In this document: positions 38,900 through 51,600 of the stretch, piece after piece | Numbering within the stretch: position 1 is the stretch's first letter | How the letters are laid out: each line of letters starts with the position of its first letter | Source: Lingula anatina | Taxonomy: Eukaryota > Brachiopoda > Lingulata > Lingulida > Lingulidae | Length of the DNA stretch: 64,000 nt | Direction of reading: 5' to 3' | NCBI RefSeq assembly: GCF_001039355.2 | Contig: NW_019774847.1 | Location: 487,607 to 551,606 of the forward strand | Position numbers and translations under genes: made by a program | Notes under the pieces: model-generated | What the model was told of the DNA's origin: nothing | What the model saw: the letters and a program-made list of their open reading frames with translations, nothing else | Database searches by the model: none

Positions 38900-40000
38900 T
38901 TTGAGAAGCCATATTTTATTCACATTAATATTCTCTTTTATTTATTTTTAAATATAGTTTTGGAAGAAGAACGAACGGGTAATAATGTGGTCCTTACCCA
39001 GACTATATCTATCGGTACGGGATGCCATCAAATTAACCATCCCCACTTATCAATACCGCAACAGCCTGTTATCAAAGGCAATTTCCTATCAGATGTACAG
39101 TGCATAAGCCTCTTGTCCTCCTCTGAGCGAATAAAGAGAGAAACGCAGTCAAATGGTCTTGTTATCTTTAAAGATAGCTGCATATGCCTTTCTACAGAAA
39201 CCGGCATTTGCAAGAAGTATCATAAATACGTAAAATTGTTAAAACATGAATCTTTAAAAGACACTCTGAAAAGCGCCGTAACAGAAAAAGAGATTTGGGT
39301 GCGTTCATTTTGCTCATAAAAATTATATAGACCAAGGCTTACGTTTGACATCCCAGAAAACTGGTGAAAGCAATATACTTTACAGTTCTATAATCGATGA
39401 TCTAGGAAGAAATTTTACTGTAATTGGCTGACCTGTATTTGAAATTAACCACTTTCGTTGTGGCAAAAACAGACCATCATTATACAGATCAATCTGATTT
39501 AACCCACGATTATCTTCTATTATTTTGTAAAACAATAATCAATCAAAAATATCAAAGGCGATTATTTTTGGTGTAAACCATCGTGTCCTTCGGTGTTGAC
39601 AACTTTTTCAACAGATTTTATGCGTTTGAAAAATTTGCAAAGTTTTCTGTTATCATCGTTGGGTAAAGTAATTTACCACCTCAGTAAGACCAAAAAAGAA
39701 TCAAGTAAAGGGCACATGTGCATACTTGCAATATAAGGTTATGAGCAGACTCCTTTGCGGTATCCTTCATCCAGGTGAACGCAAATAACATCTTGAAAAG
39801 GTCAGGGTATGAAAAGCAGACACAAACAATGTATTCATACTGAACTTATATTGTATACAATGTTACTTAATTCCCCTAATGCCATAAAGTGAATCGAAAG
39901 CCAGAAACCATTCACCCTACGCATTTTCTACAACAATGCATTGCAGAATAAGCGTCCAACATTTCACATATGCCTACCTAGCTTTGCGAAATCCGTCCAT
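29672..40000 (-). CDS. MMD: MMD: monocyte-to-macrophage differentiation factor, PAQR10/11 family, 7 exons
   Basis: Exons in gene order: 40000-39978, 36391-36310, 35836-35679, 33831-33757, 31843-31742, 30383-30314, 29866-29672. They total 705 nt, giving 234 residues (human MMD has 238). It is a seven-pass membrane protein of the PAQR/hemolysin III group within the CREST hydrolase superfamily. The zinc-site pattern is present: S75-x3-H79, D98, and H203-x3-H207 in PFAHAIWH. FIAASYTPWL and RLMNCR match family blocks FIAASYAPWL and RFMNHR. The first ATG has an ideal context (ACCATGG); an in-frame ATG at 40049-40051 would add 17 residues. Mammalian MMD proteins sit on Golgi/endosomal membranes and modulate Ras-ERK and macrophage signalling; function here is by homology. 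The 31742 exon has a weak GTTAGA donor. Confidence 0.94.
31663..31738. repeat. Compound (GT)n(GA)n microsatellite beside an MMD splice donor
   Basis: A GT run is followed by a GA run on the + strand; read on the - strand it is (TC)n then (AC)n. It ends a few bases from the MMD exon 31843-31742, so the intron opens with GT and then a long CU-rich tract. Confidence 0.95.
33910..34460. other. 551-base assembly gap
   Basis: Undetermined bases, flanked by A runs on both sides (from about 33896, and 34461-34489), within the MMD intron between exons 35836-35679 and 33831-33757. The flanking exons join in phase and match human MMD without a missing block, so no coding exon is lost. Confidence 0.97.
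36848..36909. repeat. (AAT)n/(ATT)n microsatellite
   Basis: AAT units turn into ATT units, so the tract can fold back on itself. It is noncoding, in MMD intron 1. Confidence 0.9.
37437..37477 (-). CDS. MMD: Probable alternative first coding exon of MMD
   Basis: On the - strand an ATG at 37477-37475 opens 13 codons plus two bases, ending at a consensus GTAAGTGT donor. The phase (2) is exactly what the shared exon 36391-36310 needs. The product would begin MRGTANGIRRSNSRLMNCR. Human MMD also starts Met-Arg and enters the same RFMN block. The exon lies in a locally CpG-richer patch with a CACGTG palindrome about 155 bp upstream. There is no homology beyond the basic character, so this rests on splice phase, donor quality and position. 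Confidence 0.6.
37631..37644. promoter_or_regulatory. 14-bp palindrome containing CACGTG (CLEAR-type E-box)
   Basis: CGGTCACGTGACCG is a perfect palindrome containing GTCACGTGAC, the consensus bound by the MiT/TFE bHLH-zip family (TFEB, MITF) and also suited to USF. It lies about 155 bp upstream of the proximal MMD ATG on that gene's strand. Confidence 0.6.
38037..38090. repeat. (TA)27 microsatellite
   Basis: Twenty-seven uninterrupted TA units in MMD intron 1. Confidence 0.97.
38859..38902. repeat. (TTTA)n microsatellite
   Basis: About ten TTTA-type units in MMD intron 1, just upstream of the unexplained + strand open frame. Confidence 0.9.
38958..39319 (+). other. Unexplained 120-codon open frame, possibly a decayed element
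   Basis: An uninterrupted frame runs from just after an AG (38956-38957) to TAA at 39317-39319, antisense within MMD intron 1. It has fairly balanced codons for such AT-rich DNA, and spaced cysteines in CICLSTETGIC followed by basic residues. I do not recognise a family. It may be a remnant of a transposon-encoded protein, a single exon of an unknown gene, or chance. Confidence 0.25.
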
Positions 40001-40624
40001 GGTTTCAATATAACTCTTCACGCTGGAATGTATCCAGCGAGTGTAGTACATGTTTGCTTCAAATATCTCCCTTCCAGCAGATTGAGCCTCCGTCGAAAAG
40101 CGCTGATTTCATTATTTTAAGTAGCCATGAAACGTCGCAACAACATGCACGTAGAACGAACTGTCCTTACCAGCCAACTGCACAAAATCAATTCACAAAG
40201 AGCCGGAAGAGCAAGCGCTCTCTGGCTGCGGCAATACACACTGTACAAGTCAGAACGAATCAACCTACGTATGGTTTATGCATAGCAAATTGAGAAAAGA
40301 TGTATCGGGTTTTTGGGTCTGTCTCTTAACGCACATTGAAAACTCTGGCATATAGTACTGCATATTAAAAAAAATCTAACAGAAACATGATTCACCACAT
40401 CAAAACATACATTAAAAGGATCTTTGACGAAACGTATTGCGGTGAATTGCAACAGATGTTCCACAATCACAACGTACGGTCTACACACCATTCATTCACA
40501 ACGATGCCAGTAGGCCTATTTGGCGTTGTGTGTAAAGTGCAGAGATATGGATTGATGTAATTATATAAGCCTAGAAGCAAGGGATTGAAGCAGTGACCAG
40601 AGCGGGTTGGATTGGAGATTACAG

Positions 40625-40654
40625 TCTCTCTCTCTCTCTCTCCCTCTCTCTCTC
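40625..40654. repeat. (CT)n tract upstream of MMD
   Basis: A CT-repeat with one CCC interruption, about 620 bp upstream of the MMD start. On the - strand it reads as (GA)n, which in some animals is a GAGA-factor-type promoter element. Confidence 0.85.
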
Positions 40655-41606
40655 AACTCTGTGCGTGGTGCGAAATCATGAAGGCGCTGCGCATGCTATA
40701 CTAGGCCTACTCAGCACACCGTAGTTTCCCAGTCTTTTCGCTAACTAGTGTGCCATTGGCTGGGTTTCAGTCAAGTCCATGTCTGTCCACTTGACTTTGA
40801 TCTGGTTTTCCCCTAGTTTCCTCTGTGTGTCTCTGCCTTTTGTCACTACAACTGCAAAAATAAATCCACGATAGATGTTTGGAAGAGTGCAAATTTTTTT
40901 TAGTCTGAAGGATATTTGGATAATTTGATTTTGAGGATAGGAACCTATTTTTTTCGCTCAAATATTAGTAGAGAAGTCGATTCTTAAACTGATAATATTT
41001 ATTTATTTTCGGGAGCTTTCTTTAACTTATTAGGCAATGCTTTATCTTGAAAATTACAACCATCCAGGTGTTATTGTCAATAGGCCTAGATCTACACTTT
41101 CAAAGAGCTCTCTACAAAGTAAAACAACAAGTTTACGAAAATCATAATTGCTTCAAAGTTAATTTAAAAAGTAAAAGTATTTACAAAAAGAAATAGTTGA
41201 TAAGAATAAAAAGCAAAATTCTACTTCTCTTATTTTTGAAAGCAAGGAGACCGTATATGGGCTATGATAATGGTATATGGGCTATGATAATGAAAATATC
41301 AATAAACTTAAGTCCTATATGTTGGGAGCCGAAGCCGCCACACCTTTTTCAATCACATCAGTGATAAAAAGGCATAGGCTTAGAGTGAGGCTATTATTAT
41401 TATTGGTGCTAAATTGGTCACCGAAATGGTCCTCCCCCTCCCAACACACACACACACACCTTAAAATTGCTTCCTATACCATACGCCTTCAATATCAGTC
41501 CGGATGAAGTCAACTGACAGATTGTCAAGCTTGGACCATAATGAACGTGAGCGTCTTGGGTACGTGATCACCTCTTACATGTGTACAGTAATTAACCGTG
41601 TGGGTG

Positions 41607-41627
41607 CCCCCCCCCCCCCCCCCCCCC
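41607..41627. repeat. C21 homopolymer
   Basis: Twenty-one consecutive C in the MMD-MPRIP interval. Length may be unreliable from sequencing. Confidence 0.9.
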
Positions 41628-42504
41628 ATACCTAAGGCCGAAAAAGTTTTTGACAGGAGCAAAATAAGCGCATGTCATCTTTCGTAATTTCTGTTACTTT
41701 GTTTATCTTATGAATTTTATGAATTGAGCATTACGTCATAGACATTATTTATAAGCTGCCACGGTAGACTATACACAATTTTTATCCTATATACTAAACC
41801 TTCACTTGAAACAAACTCAAATCGCCGGCAAAGTAGTCTACTGGTATGCTAGTCTATAGGCCTATCAAGTTTATGTTGATAAAGTTTGCTTTAAACTAGT
41901 AAAAATGGAATGAAAACCAACAACAATCATGAACAATAAAAAAGGAATGAATGAATAAATGTCATATCTATTTTAAGGCCCAAATCCGGGACCAGAGGTG
42001 AGCAAAACTGTTAGGATGGAAGGCCTATAGAGGATTAGGCCTACAATTTATTTTGAATGTGCCATAGTCAAGTGCTGTCCTTAAATTTTCATCACACGGC
42101 AATGAGGCTAAAACCACCAAAAGCCTGATTCAAACACTTTAGGTCCTGCAAATGCACTACCATTGGGAAATTGTCACCGTAGTTGAGATAGTACTCGTTA
42201 GGGGGCGGTCGTGTCAGTTTTAGAATATTACATGTCATGTCACTCCGCCATTAATTCATTCGCGCAGGAACATTGTTATTGAAGGTGTGACGCGGCAAGC
42301 CAGCAAGTGGCAAGTTGTAAAACTAATCGCTCAACTCCGTGGTCTGAAAAGTTTGTGTTTTCCTTCTGATCATCAGTTTTGGGTGGATGACGCAGGGCGC
42401 TGCAGAATGTAGTCATGTCACCTGAGATTAGGCTAAGGTCAGGCAATCATTAAGGAGATTACAATACGTATTAGGACGGCCCAGCGGATTTGTTCATTTT
42501 CAAA

Positions 42505-42615
42505 ATGGCCTCCTCATGCCGAAAGTTTCTGCCCAACATCTTCAACAAGAGCAAATGTCAGAGCTGTTTTCGACCCAAGGAACATCACTCAGCCGAAGCT
42601 CTGGAAAGCAGCAAG
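42505..42615 (+). CDS. MPRIP: MPRIP exon 1: conserved cysteine N-terminus
   Basis: It encodes 37 residues. C5, C18 and C21 plus two histidines at 28-29 form a compact pattern (C-x12-C-x2-C-x6-HH) that is retained in human MPRIP except for one histidine. Whether it binds metal is not known to me. Confidence 0.9.
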
Positions 42616-45600
42616 GTAGTAAAACTTAGTATTACTCTCAATTAAATACTCACTTCGAGTTTGCACGACTAGTAGTTGTTGTAGTACTAATAGTAATGTA
42701 TTGTGCATGCCAAGCCCCCTTTCAATGATTCTTCATTGCAATGCTATGACTAATGTTATAGAAAACGCGCCGGTGTTAATTGATACCTTGAGTATTATCC
42801 ACCTGTATTGCTAGTAGAGCCATGTCAACAATTTTTATTGGTAACATTTTTTGTAGAGTTTATCCCACTATGCCGAAAGGTAATCACAGTGCAAAGTGAC
42901 AATTGTTTCATCCTATTGTTTCGTTAATCTCATTGTGCAAGTTATATATGGTTATCTGGTTAAAAAAGAGACTGACATTAAATTCATTGATATGTTAAGA
43001 AACCAGCATTTTTCAAGCAGTGTTATTTTATTTTGTAAAATCTCTCTACATAATTGTGTAAGATGTAGATTTCACTATTTTATTTTTTCTGAAAGAAAGA
43101 TTTGAGTGGGGTGGTGTGCTTCTTTACCTTTTCCAGCATCAAAATAATCTGTAAAGTGACATTTTGACAACTAATTTGACTTTTATTTGGATCCTAAACC
43201 TGCCATCTCTCTTATTTTGAGCCTGTCTGTGTTATCTTCAGTTTCAACATTTATAACTAATCAAGTTTAAATGTTGTAAACATTTGTTTATTGAAGTTGA
43301 AGAAGGTCTGTGCTGAAACCAGGCATATTACTTTATTATAAAACATAAAAAATAATTTTAAACTCCCAGATCATAACTTGATTTTAATCGCACTCCACCC
43401 AAGTTAGAATATAGCTTTTGCATCATAAATTATAAGTGTAATTGGCTTAGGGCTACATTTTATCTAACAAGCAAGTGCTTGAGTGAGAAGGTAAGTGTAT
43501 TTGAGTGTTTAAATCTTTTCAAAACTTTTCAAAATCACCCTGCAGGCCAAAAGTTAGAAAAATACTGAGGTATCTTTGAAATAAGATGTATACAATTATT
43601 TGACTCCTGTTTGACAATGGCTATATTACTGTTAACTTTAATGTGCGTCAAAATCAAGCTGTAAAAAATTAGGTAACACATATTAGCTAAAAGATATTTT
43701 AAGTTATTTTGACAATTTTTATATACAGAATCTCATCTTTACATTTATCTTAGAGGTGTATTGTGTAATTCATATGAAAAAATGTCACAAGCCACAATGA
43801 AATGTTGGTGTTTCTATAATTGTTGAAGACAAGGACCCCATTTCAACCAGAGCACTTTAAATAGCCCACAAGCAGAAGGTGATTCATGATATTAGACAAA
43901 ACAGCAAAATAGGATTTAGCCAAAATATACCTGTCCTGAAAGCAGAGCTAAGACAACTTTTTTTCTGGGTGTGTCATATGATAAAAGAAATGTTTGAGGT
44001 TATGTTGGCGAAATGTGTTATTAGCCATAATTATAGTGTCCAGTTTCGAGGAAAGTAGCAGAAGGGTGGTGGGGGAGGGAAGGAGCTGTGGACCAATACT
44101 TCTTTTTCAAAAATTCTACCGTGTGTCTGTTATTTGTTTTGAGTTTGGAATACATCTGAGAACAAAATAAGCTTGTTTAAGTATTTGTGTAGCCATTTGG
44201 ATAAAGTGTCAAGAACACTGTAATACAATAGTATAAATCCATTATAAGCTAGACTAAATAATCAGAGATCAGGTAGATGAGGTATTTTTGTTAAATGCAT
44301 TTTCTTGAGAGTAACAGGCAAATTTTTTATAAATGGTTTCCCTAATTTTGGATCTTGTTACTGACAAAAGATCTTGAAGAAAAACTAATGGCATGGTAAC
44401 ACTTTAAACTTTGCTGAAAAATGAGACTGTTCACAATAAAATTTTGCTTGTATCAAATAATTGCAAAATAATATTGCCAAATAGATTGTAGAAGGGAAAG
44501 CTCCCTTGCCATGCACATATTACCTTGTGTGAATAATGGTCTTGGGGACATTTCACTAACCACAAATTGTGTTTTAGTACTTTGATCAGCACATTATTCT
44601 CCCATCTGGTGGCAAATAGTATGGTAATCAGGTCCTTGGGATATTTGCCGAAACTGTTTTTTAAATTAGATTGAGTTTGAGTAGTAATGATGGCCTATAG
44701 AAAGTGCAGAGTGATGTCTGCACAAAGAACAATCAGCACTTGGGTTCAGCCTTTTTTTTTTCTTTTCAGAAATAAAAATGAACAATTTTCTACTAAGAAC
44801 ACATAAGATTCTTTAGACCTTAATTAACTTAATGAAAATGATAATGTTCATAAATAGGGCCATAGAAAACTGGTTTTGTTTTCATTACAAGTACTATCTA
44901 ATATTAATGATAGTGACATTTAATTTGAAATGATTCAAATTATCAGCATTGTTTCAGTCATTTATGTTGATGTTTTAGGCATCCAGAAAGATCTCCAAAT
45001 GTGGCTACCTGTTCATAGCACCAGACCTGGACTTCGCCAACCCTGTACACAGGTCTAAGGTAAGAGATAGGGAATTTAAGTGATTGATCCTGCTAAAAGA
45101 CCGCTTGTTAGGGGCTCACTCTAGCACAGTAAATGTAAGCCAATGTGTCTTCTAATTTGGCTGTAAAAATGTAAAATATTATGCTTTCTTTTCAATGAAA
45201 TACAACTGTTTAATTGAATTTACATTTTTTTGCCAAAAATGAATTTTACCATAGAGAGAGCCCAGAAATAACTTTTTCTTATATAATGGTTTAAAGATTT
45301 GTTATTTGGCTAAATAAATAAGAATGTTTGCTAAGTGCTACTAGTTATTGTAATCCAGTATTTTTGATAAAGCCTTTATTTTACCTGTCCTTTGACAGGT
45401 CACTCATATTATTAGTTTCCTGTTTTCACTATAGTATGAGAGAGATAACAACATTGATGCCCTCAAGGCATTCTGATTGTAGTGCTATCTAACCACATAT
45501 CCCCTCCCCTCCAACCTATCAGCTCCCCATCCCTACAATTCGGCTTCAAAGTGAATTGGGATTTTTGCAGTCTTTTGCAACTCTAGCCGAAGCTAATAGA

Positions 45601-48600
45601 CTTTTATACTGTGTTAGCAAATCTCTTCTCTGCACTCGTATCAGCATTGTCTATTCCACTCCACTCCCAGCCCTGCCCATAGGTCACCCAGTGATGTACA
45701 TCCCCCCACTTATCAGCCTTTGTCAATAACAGATATTTTATCACTGGCAACCCCATCTAGGGTAACATATTATCTCTCTGACATTTTGCTTTCTGCATAT
45801 ATCACTATATTTTAGTCAACATCTCTGCTGTTTTAATGGCAGTTGAATATATGAGATCCCCCCCCCCCCACCCCCCCCCCACCCCCGGATACACACACAC
45901 ACACACACACACACACAAGTTCCATTCTCATCTGTATGAAGCCTATGTGTTATTATAGAAATAACCTTGCCAAGCTTGAATCAATGCTGCAGTTTAGATT
46001 TAGAGGGCATTTTACAGTTGTGCCTCAATTACTCTTTCTGGCAAGAGGGTGCTATTCAGGTGAATTTAGGACTTGAAAAAAAATCAACATGATTGATTTT
46101 AAAAAATGCGGAGCACAACTGTATTTTGACGTCAGAGTCCAACCCTGTGAAATAAATCATTCTCTTTGCTAGTTGAGTATACCAGTATACATTCAAATTA
46201 AAATATAGCACTTAGTATTCAGATCTCCCTCCTTTGGGATCATCTGAGGATACATGAAAGAACCGTAGGTGTAGATGTAGATCTAGTTGTAAACAGGACT
46301 CATGTGGATGACAGGGGAGTTTTAGGAGTGCCCCAGAGAACCATTACTCATAACCTCATCACTGCCATCATAAAGCACTGGGAAGTAGTGCACCCAAGAT
46401 GTCAACTATATTACAGCAGTATAATAGCCATTATTTTCTGCTTCCTATATACTTCTTAGCCATTGTTATAGGAGGTAGAATTAATGCCAGCTTATGATGC
46501 AGGTGATAGTTCATAGGCGTATGAATGCTTCCTCGTCATGCAAGTCATTGTCATGTATATATAGAAGCTGCACAGGTTGATAATTATTGCCTGATAGACA
46601 CAACTTGATCCCAGTCTCACTACACTGGTTCCTAGTTGCTGGGAATTTCTTTTGTGGGATTTCTGTCAGAATTTTTGTCACCTATATCCACTTTTTTGTA
46701 CTGACTGTCATATTATTCATCAACTCGAATAGTTTTAGTTTTGTTTTAGTAAGTTCGGAATCCTTTCACTTTGCTCATCCCAAGGTGTCAGCATTTCTTA
46801 TTCCTCCCCTATCTCCGCCTTGTATGTATTAAATATGAAGAAATGTTAAACTGTCAACTCAAATGCAGATATTTTGATGTATGGAAGTAATTATGTAACC
46901 TGGGTATACCAGAGGTACAGTTCCCTGCTTAGGTTGACAACCTGAATTCTAGTACCTGGACGTGCAAGTCAAGTTCAGCTGTCTGTTCTATACAGACGGG
47001 GATACAGAAAGCAGAGAAAAATAGTAATACGAAATAATAATACACGGACCACGTACATCTTATATACATGAAAGGAAATATATTCATAGTAATTCTAGTG
47101 AGGAATTCCTTAATAAGTGGTTAATAATGTATGACTTGAATGCTGATGAAAAGAGCTCAGTTGTCTGTGTCTTTGCCTGGGAGCAAAGAGTGAGGGAGCT
47201 GACCTGCATCTCAATGAGAGATTGGCTTCCAGTCACACATGACAACTGTATTCACCCTGAGATTCAGGTGTCTGGTTATAACGTACCTCTGTGTACTAGG
47301 AATGGCATAGGTATTGTGATTATTGGATAAGTTGAGGAGATATTCCACAGGGTAAAGTAACTGCACTGAGCTGGCATGGTGGAGAATGGGCAGTGTCACA
47401 TAGGATTTGTTTTCTGTTGTTAGCAAATCATAATCAGACACCCTGTTGTGGTGGGTTTCTCTAGGTTAGGTCAACCTGATTCAACTGGAGACTTGGCTTT
47501 TAGTTAGTCAGCTCTCTTCTCAGAGCACCTTCATATCTGTATTTTTTCTTAGTTTCCCACAGACACATGTATAATGTGTTGGTAAAAACATTCTCTAATG
47601 TTCTCATTTGCTTTGAGCATTGGGAATGAATTGGAAAAATGTGTTCACTTGCACTTGGTTTGAAGCATTTTGGTTAGGACTATGGACTATGGTTATAGGA
47701 ACTAATGGCCAGACAAAAATAATAGAAATGCTTCAGTATTAATCATTTTCCTCCAGTCTTCATTACTGATTAGTCTTCCATTTCAAGCAACCATCACTAT
47801 CAACCATCCCTGTATTGACTTGTAAACATGGCAATACAGCATGAACATATATATGTTGATAAAGCATTTGAGGGGTCACCCTTGGGCCACTTTCATTTCC
47901 AGGGGTACATATAACTGGAATGGACTACTTGTAGATGTTCTAGCATGTCACATACTACAGAGTTTACCCCCTTGCACAAGTTCTCTCCATGTTCGCTTAT
48001 GCTGTAAAGTCAATAAATTGACTGTGTTACAGCATGGTGGGGGGGGGGGGAGGCTTTTTTTGCACCTTTTTAAGATGTTATTCTCACAAAGTGGACCGGT
48101 CCAGTGAAATGCACTGCTGGATGTGAGAAGTTCCTTACTGTCCTGGTTGGTTCTTTTAAAATCCCTGTCTGCTTGACCTCCTCTTGTCTTCCTGGGGCTA
48201 CCTCTTGTCATTGGAGCTGTGTTCTCCACAAAAGCCAAAGGCAAACATGAAAGACCAAATTCTATTGTTGCATAATGTGGTCTGTTGTGTTCAGTTATTG
48301 AAGTGATGTCCTTGCTTTCAGTACAAATATTTGACATTCTTTGTCATGGAACAGGCAGTGTGTAGACAGAGAAAGTATTAATTCAAGATGTCAGCTTTCT
48401 CACTGAATTGTCCCTATAAGAAAAAAGTAGCATGAGAGCCCCCCCCTTAGACCCCCTTCCCCCCTCAATTCCATCTAACTTTTTTATGTCAGTGATTCTC
48501 TTGTATAACTAGGCAGTGAGGTATTTACAAATATGTCCAGTGTTCGTTATTACTTTATTATGATAGTGAAATTCAGTTTTGTAAATTCTGACCCTTTTGT

Positions 48601-51600
48601 GTATAGATCTTGACCAGTATAGTTCATGACATTTAACTAAGGATGGACTAGCACTCTATTCTAGTTTATGCTATCAGCATTTTTAACCCCAAGTCTCCTT
48701 TTAAACTTTTACCAGGTATGCAAAGTTGATGTTAAAGCCACTCACTGGGCTTTGAGTGGAGAAGTAGATCACCTTTCATTTAGACAACAAGCTACCTCTG
48801 ATTGAAATGCCCACAAGAAGCCTTAAGCATAACATTAAGTTTGCATTGATATTACAGTGAAGTTGTGTTATGTAACTGGAGGTTGGGTTGCACTGGAAAG
48901 TCAAAAAGGAAATAAAACATTTTGTCAAATATAAATGGATATTTTCATTGACTTGGCATTCGTGATTAACATACCAAGATGGTGTGAAGAAATCTAGTGA
49001 TAATAGACTACAAAATTCATTCTTATTTATATTTTCCTTTTTCCAAGTGAAACGTTGAGAACCAAGTGTGTCGTATTATAACATCATATTTTCACACATC
49101 TAAGTTGACATCTAAGTTGACTTGTCAACAGGTCAGTGCAATCAAGACTGGTACAGGAACCCTCAGTGTGCAAAGCTATAGATTTCCCTGACCATTTTGA
49201 CAAAGTTATCTCTTACAGAAATCTTTGCAATCTTTAATTTACTGATTGCAAATGTCATTAATTTTGATAGTCCTTAAATTTTGTCATAGACTAAAATAAG
49301 AAGAAAGAGAGTTTTTATTGAAGATTTTTATTCACTGTCCAAAGCAAAACCTATGGGCCACATGGTGGGTCTGACTTACAAGTTTGAAAGAGGTTTATGA
49401 ACAATGGCCTATGGTCAGATTTGCCCATTTCAGAAAGATGAAATTAAATAAAGTTGAAGCATCAGATCTTCCTTGTTCAGACTGGCTTTAACTAAAAGCA
49501 TTTTATTCCTAATTATAGGAAGCTGCAATTGATTGCAATCCACCTATGTCAGTATGTGATTTCTCTGTGATCTCCCCCACCACTCATTGTGATAACCATT
49601 TAAAGTCAGAGCACATAGGAATTGCATTACCTCATGGGATTGTAATCAAGTGCCTACCTTCTGGTTAAAACTGATTTTGAATGGAAGTATCTGAATAGTA
49701 CTTAAAGCACACACCTGACCATAGCCAGGGTGTCTTTCACTTGTAGAGAGGAAGCCGTGGTTTACCTTTAATTGCCATTAGGAAATGCATTGATTGAGAT
49801 AACTACCATTTAAGCTGTCTGAGTTGCAGTACCAGCAAATTGTGTACAACATGAATGAATTAAAATAAGCTGCATTTATATCTTAGATGCTGGACTCCCC
49901 TCTCCTCCCTCCAAATCTGCACAATTTGTATATTATGGTGTTTATGTAACGACTTAACTTGATTATGAACTGTTAGCCACCACTACCTTGGATTTCACTT
50001 GGGAATATTTATTTTTTATTTTTCAATATTTCTGTTAAATATGGGCTTTAGTTACTACAGACTTAGGTAGCAGATTATTATTATTATTGTTATTAATATT
50101 AATTTAAACTTTAAACCTTAATTGTTGTATTTTAGTATTTGAAGAAGTATCATCTTACCTTAAGTTACTAAGAAAAACACTCTTTCTTTCATAAACCCCT
50201 CTGCTTTTAAATTGTTATTTGTCGCTATGATTAACATAATGCTGTTTTGAAAATAAAAAGTGATTAAATAACATATATGTTTATTTTCAGAGATGGCAGC
50301 GAAGATTCTTTGTGCTATACGACGATGGAGAGCTTACCTATTCTGTGGATGAAAATGTAAGTAAAAATTGCACTACTTAAGAACCATTTTGCTTCAAGTG
50401 TTTTTTAATCTGTTTTTAAATGAGGTAAGGAATTAATTACCAGGGTTGACATCAGGTTAAAGAAAACCTTTGCAAATTTTAGCCTCAGTTGGGTAATTCG
50501 GTTTTGCTGAATGCAGTGTTGGCTTAAAAAACATTAGAAGTAATATTTGTCCACTTAAACATTAATGGTGGAAAAATGCATAATTCGTTTAATACAGAAA
50601 TCTGATAGCATGACCCAGAGACTTGTCAGTAGTGTTAGTTGGCATAGAGGCCAGAAGAATGATATTCAGTTTTTCAGTGCATTCGTGATTGAGCATACGG
50701 CTCTCCCCCCTGAGACGCTATCTGGAAACAATGAACGAAATTGAAACTCAGTCTGAAGCAATCAGCCACAACATCTGTGCCTTTATTCCATCTACTTGAT
50801 CAAAGTAATTACTTCCAACCAAATGGATTGTTTCATTTATCTTTTGTATCTGCAAAAATTTAAAACTTTCGTTTGTTTCAAGACAATGAGTTTGTTAAAA
50901 TTATCACAAGCCTTTTCTTAGAAATTGCAACATGCATATATCTTGCTTTTTTGTTTTCTTTTTTGCCAGGCCTTTCTCATAAAGTATGAACTAAGTGCAC
51001 TCCTGGGTCAAAAATTTAATGCATTTATTTCATATTAATGTTCCACCACAATATGTTGCCTAATGAATTCACATATGCTAAATGTCCATTTCAACTAATT
51101 TGGTAAAATTGTTTTTGAAATATTGCAGCATTTTACACAGATGTGATAAATCATAATTGAAGAAAATTGATCTTCATGGGATGTTAATGATGAATGTGTC
51201 TGCTGACTGCCAAATAAGTTGTTATTTATGTGTTTAACATTAGAATTAATAGAAAACACAATTTTGAGACAGGTTTATTCTATTACACACAGAACTGCTT
51301 TATCTTCTATTTGATTTGATTGAAAACATTTTCACCTGTTATGTGCAATGAACAAACGTCTGTGAAAGATGTTGTTGATTGCAAAAACATAAACAGCATG
51401 TTTGTTGTTTGTCAGACTTTCAAAACAACCCTTGCCGTTGCTGAGAGAAAAACCAAACTCACATGTTTTGGTGTCAGCTTTTCATCAAAAAGATGAGGTT
51501 TAGTGCTAAAATCCCTGTTTGATTAAGTCAAATGACAAAGGCTTTACCATGTGAAGTTGAAAGTTGTGTGTAAGCATTGCACTCGTTGTCTTATTACTGT

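Larger units (their letters stand above)
36392..39977 (-). other. MMD intron 1 with internal promoter-like region
   Basis: A 3.6-kb intron relative to the distal first exon. It contains the candidate proximal first exon (37437-37477), a CpG-richer patch around 37320-37660, a (TA)27 tract, a (TTTA)n tract and an unexplained + strand open frame at 38958-39319. The remainder is AT-rich and featureless. Confidence 0.7.
40001..42504. promoter_or_regulatory. Head-to-head promoter interval between MMD and MPRIP
   Basis: MMD (-) and MPRIP (+) start codons face away from each other over 2.5 kb. Near MMD are a CT-repeat tract at 40625-40654 and a TGCGCATGC word near 40689 resembling half of an NRF1 site. 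A C homopolymer (41607-41627) and a 20-bp tandem duplication near 41253-41291 follow. GC content rises at 42180-42300 before the MPRIP start. No TATA box and no extra gene are evident. Confidence 0.5.
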
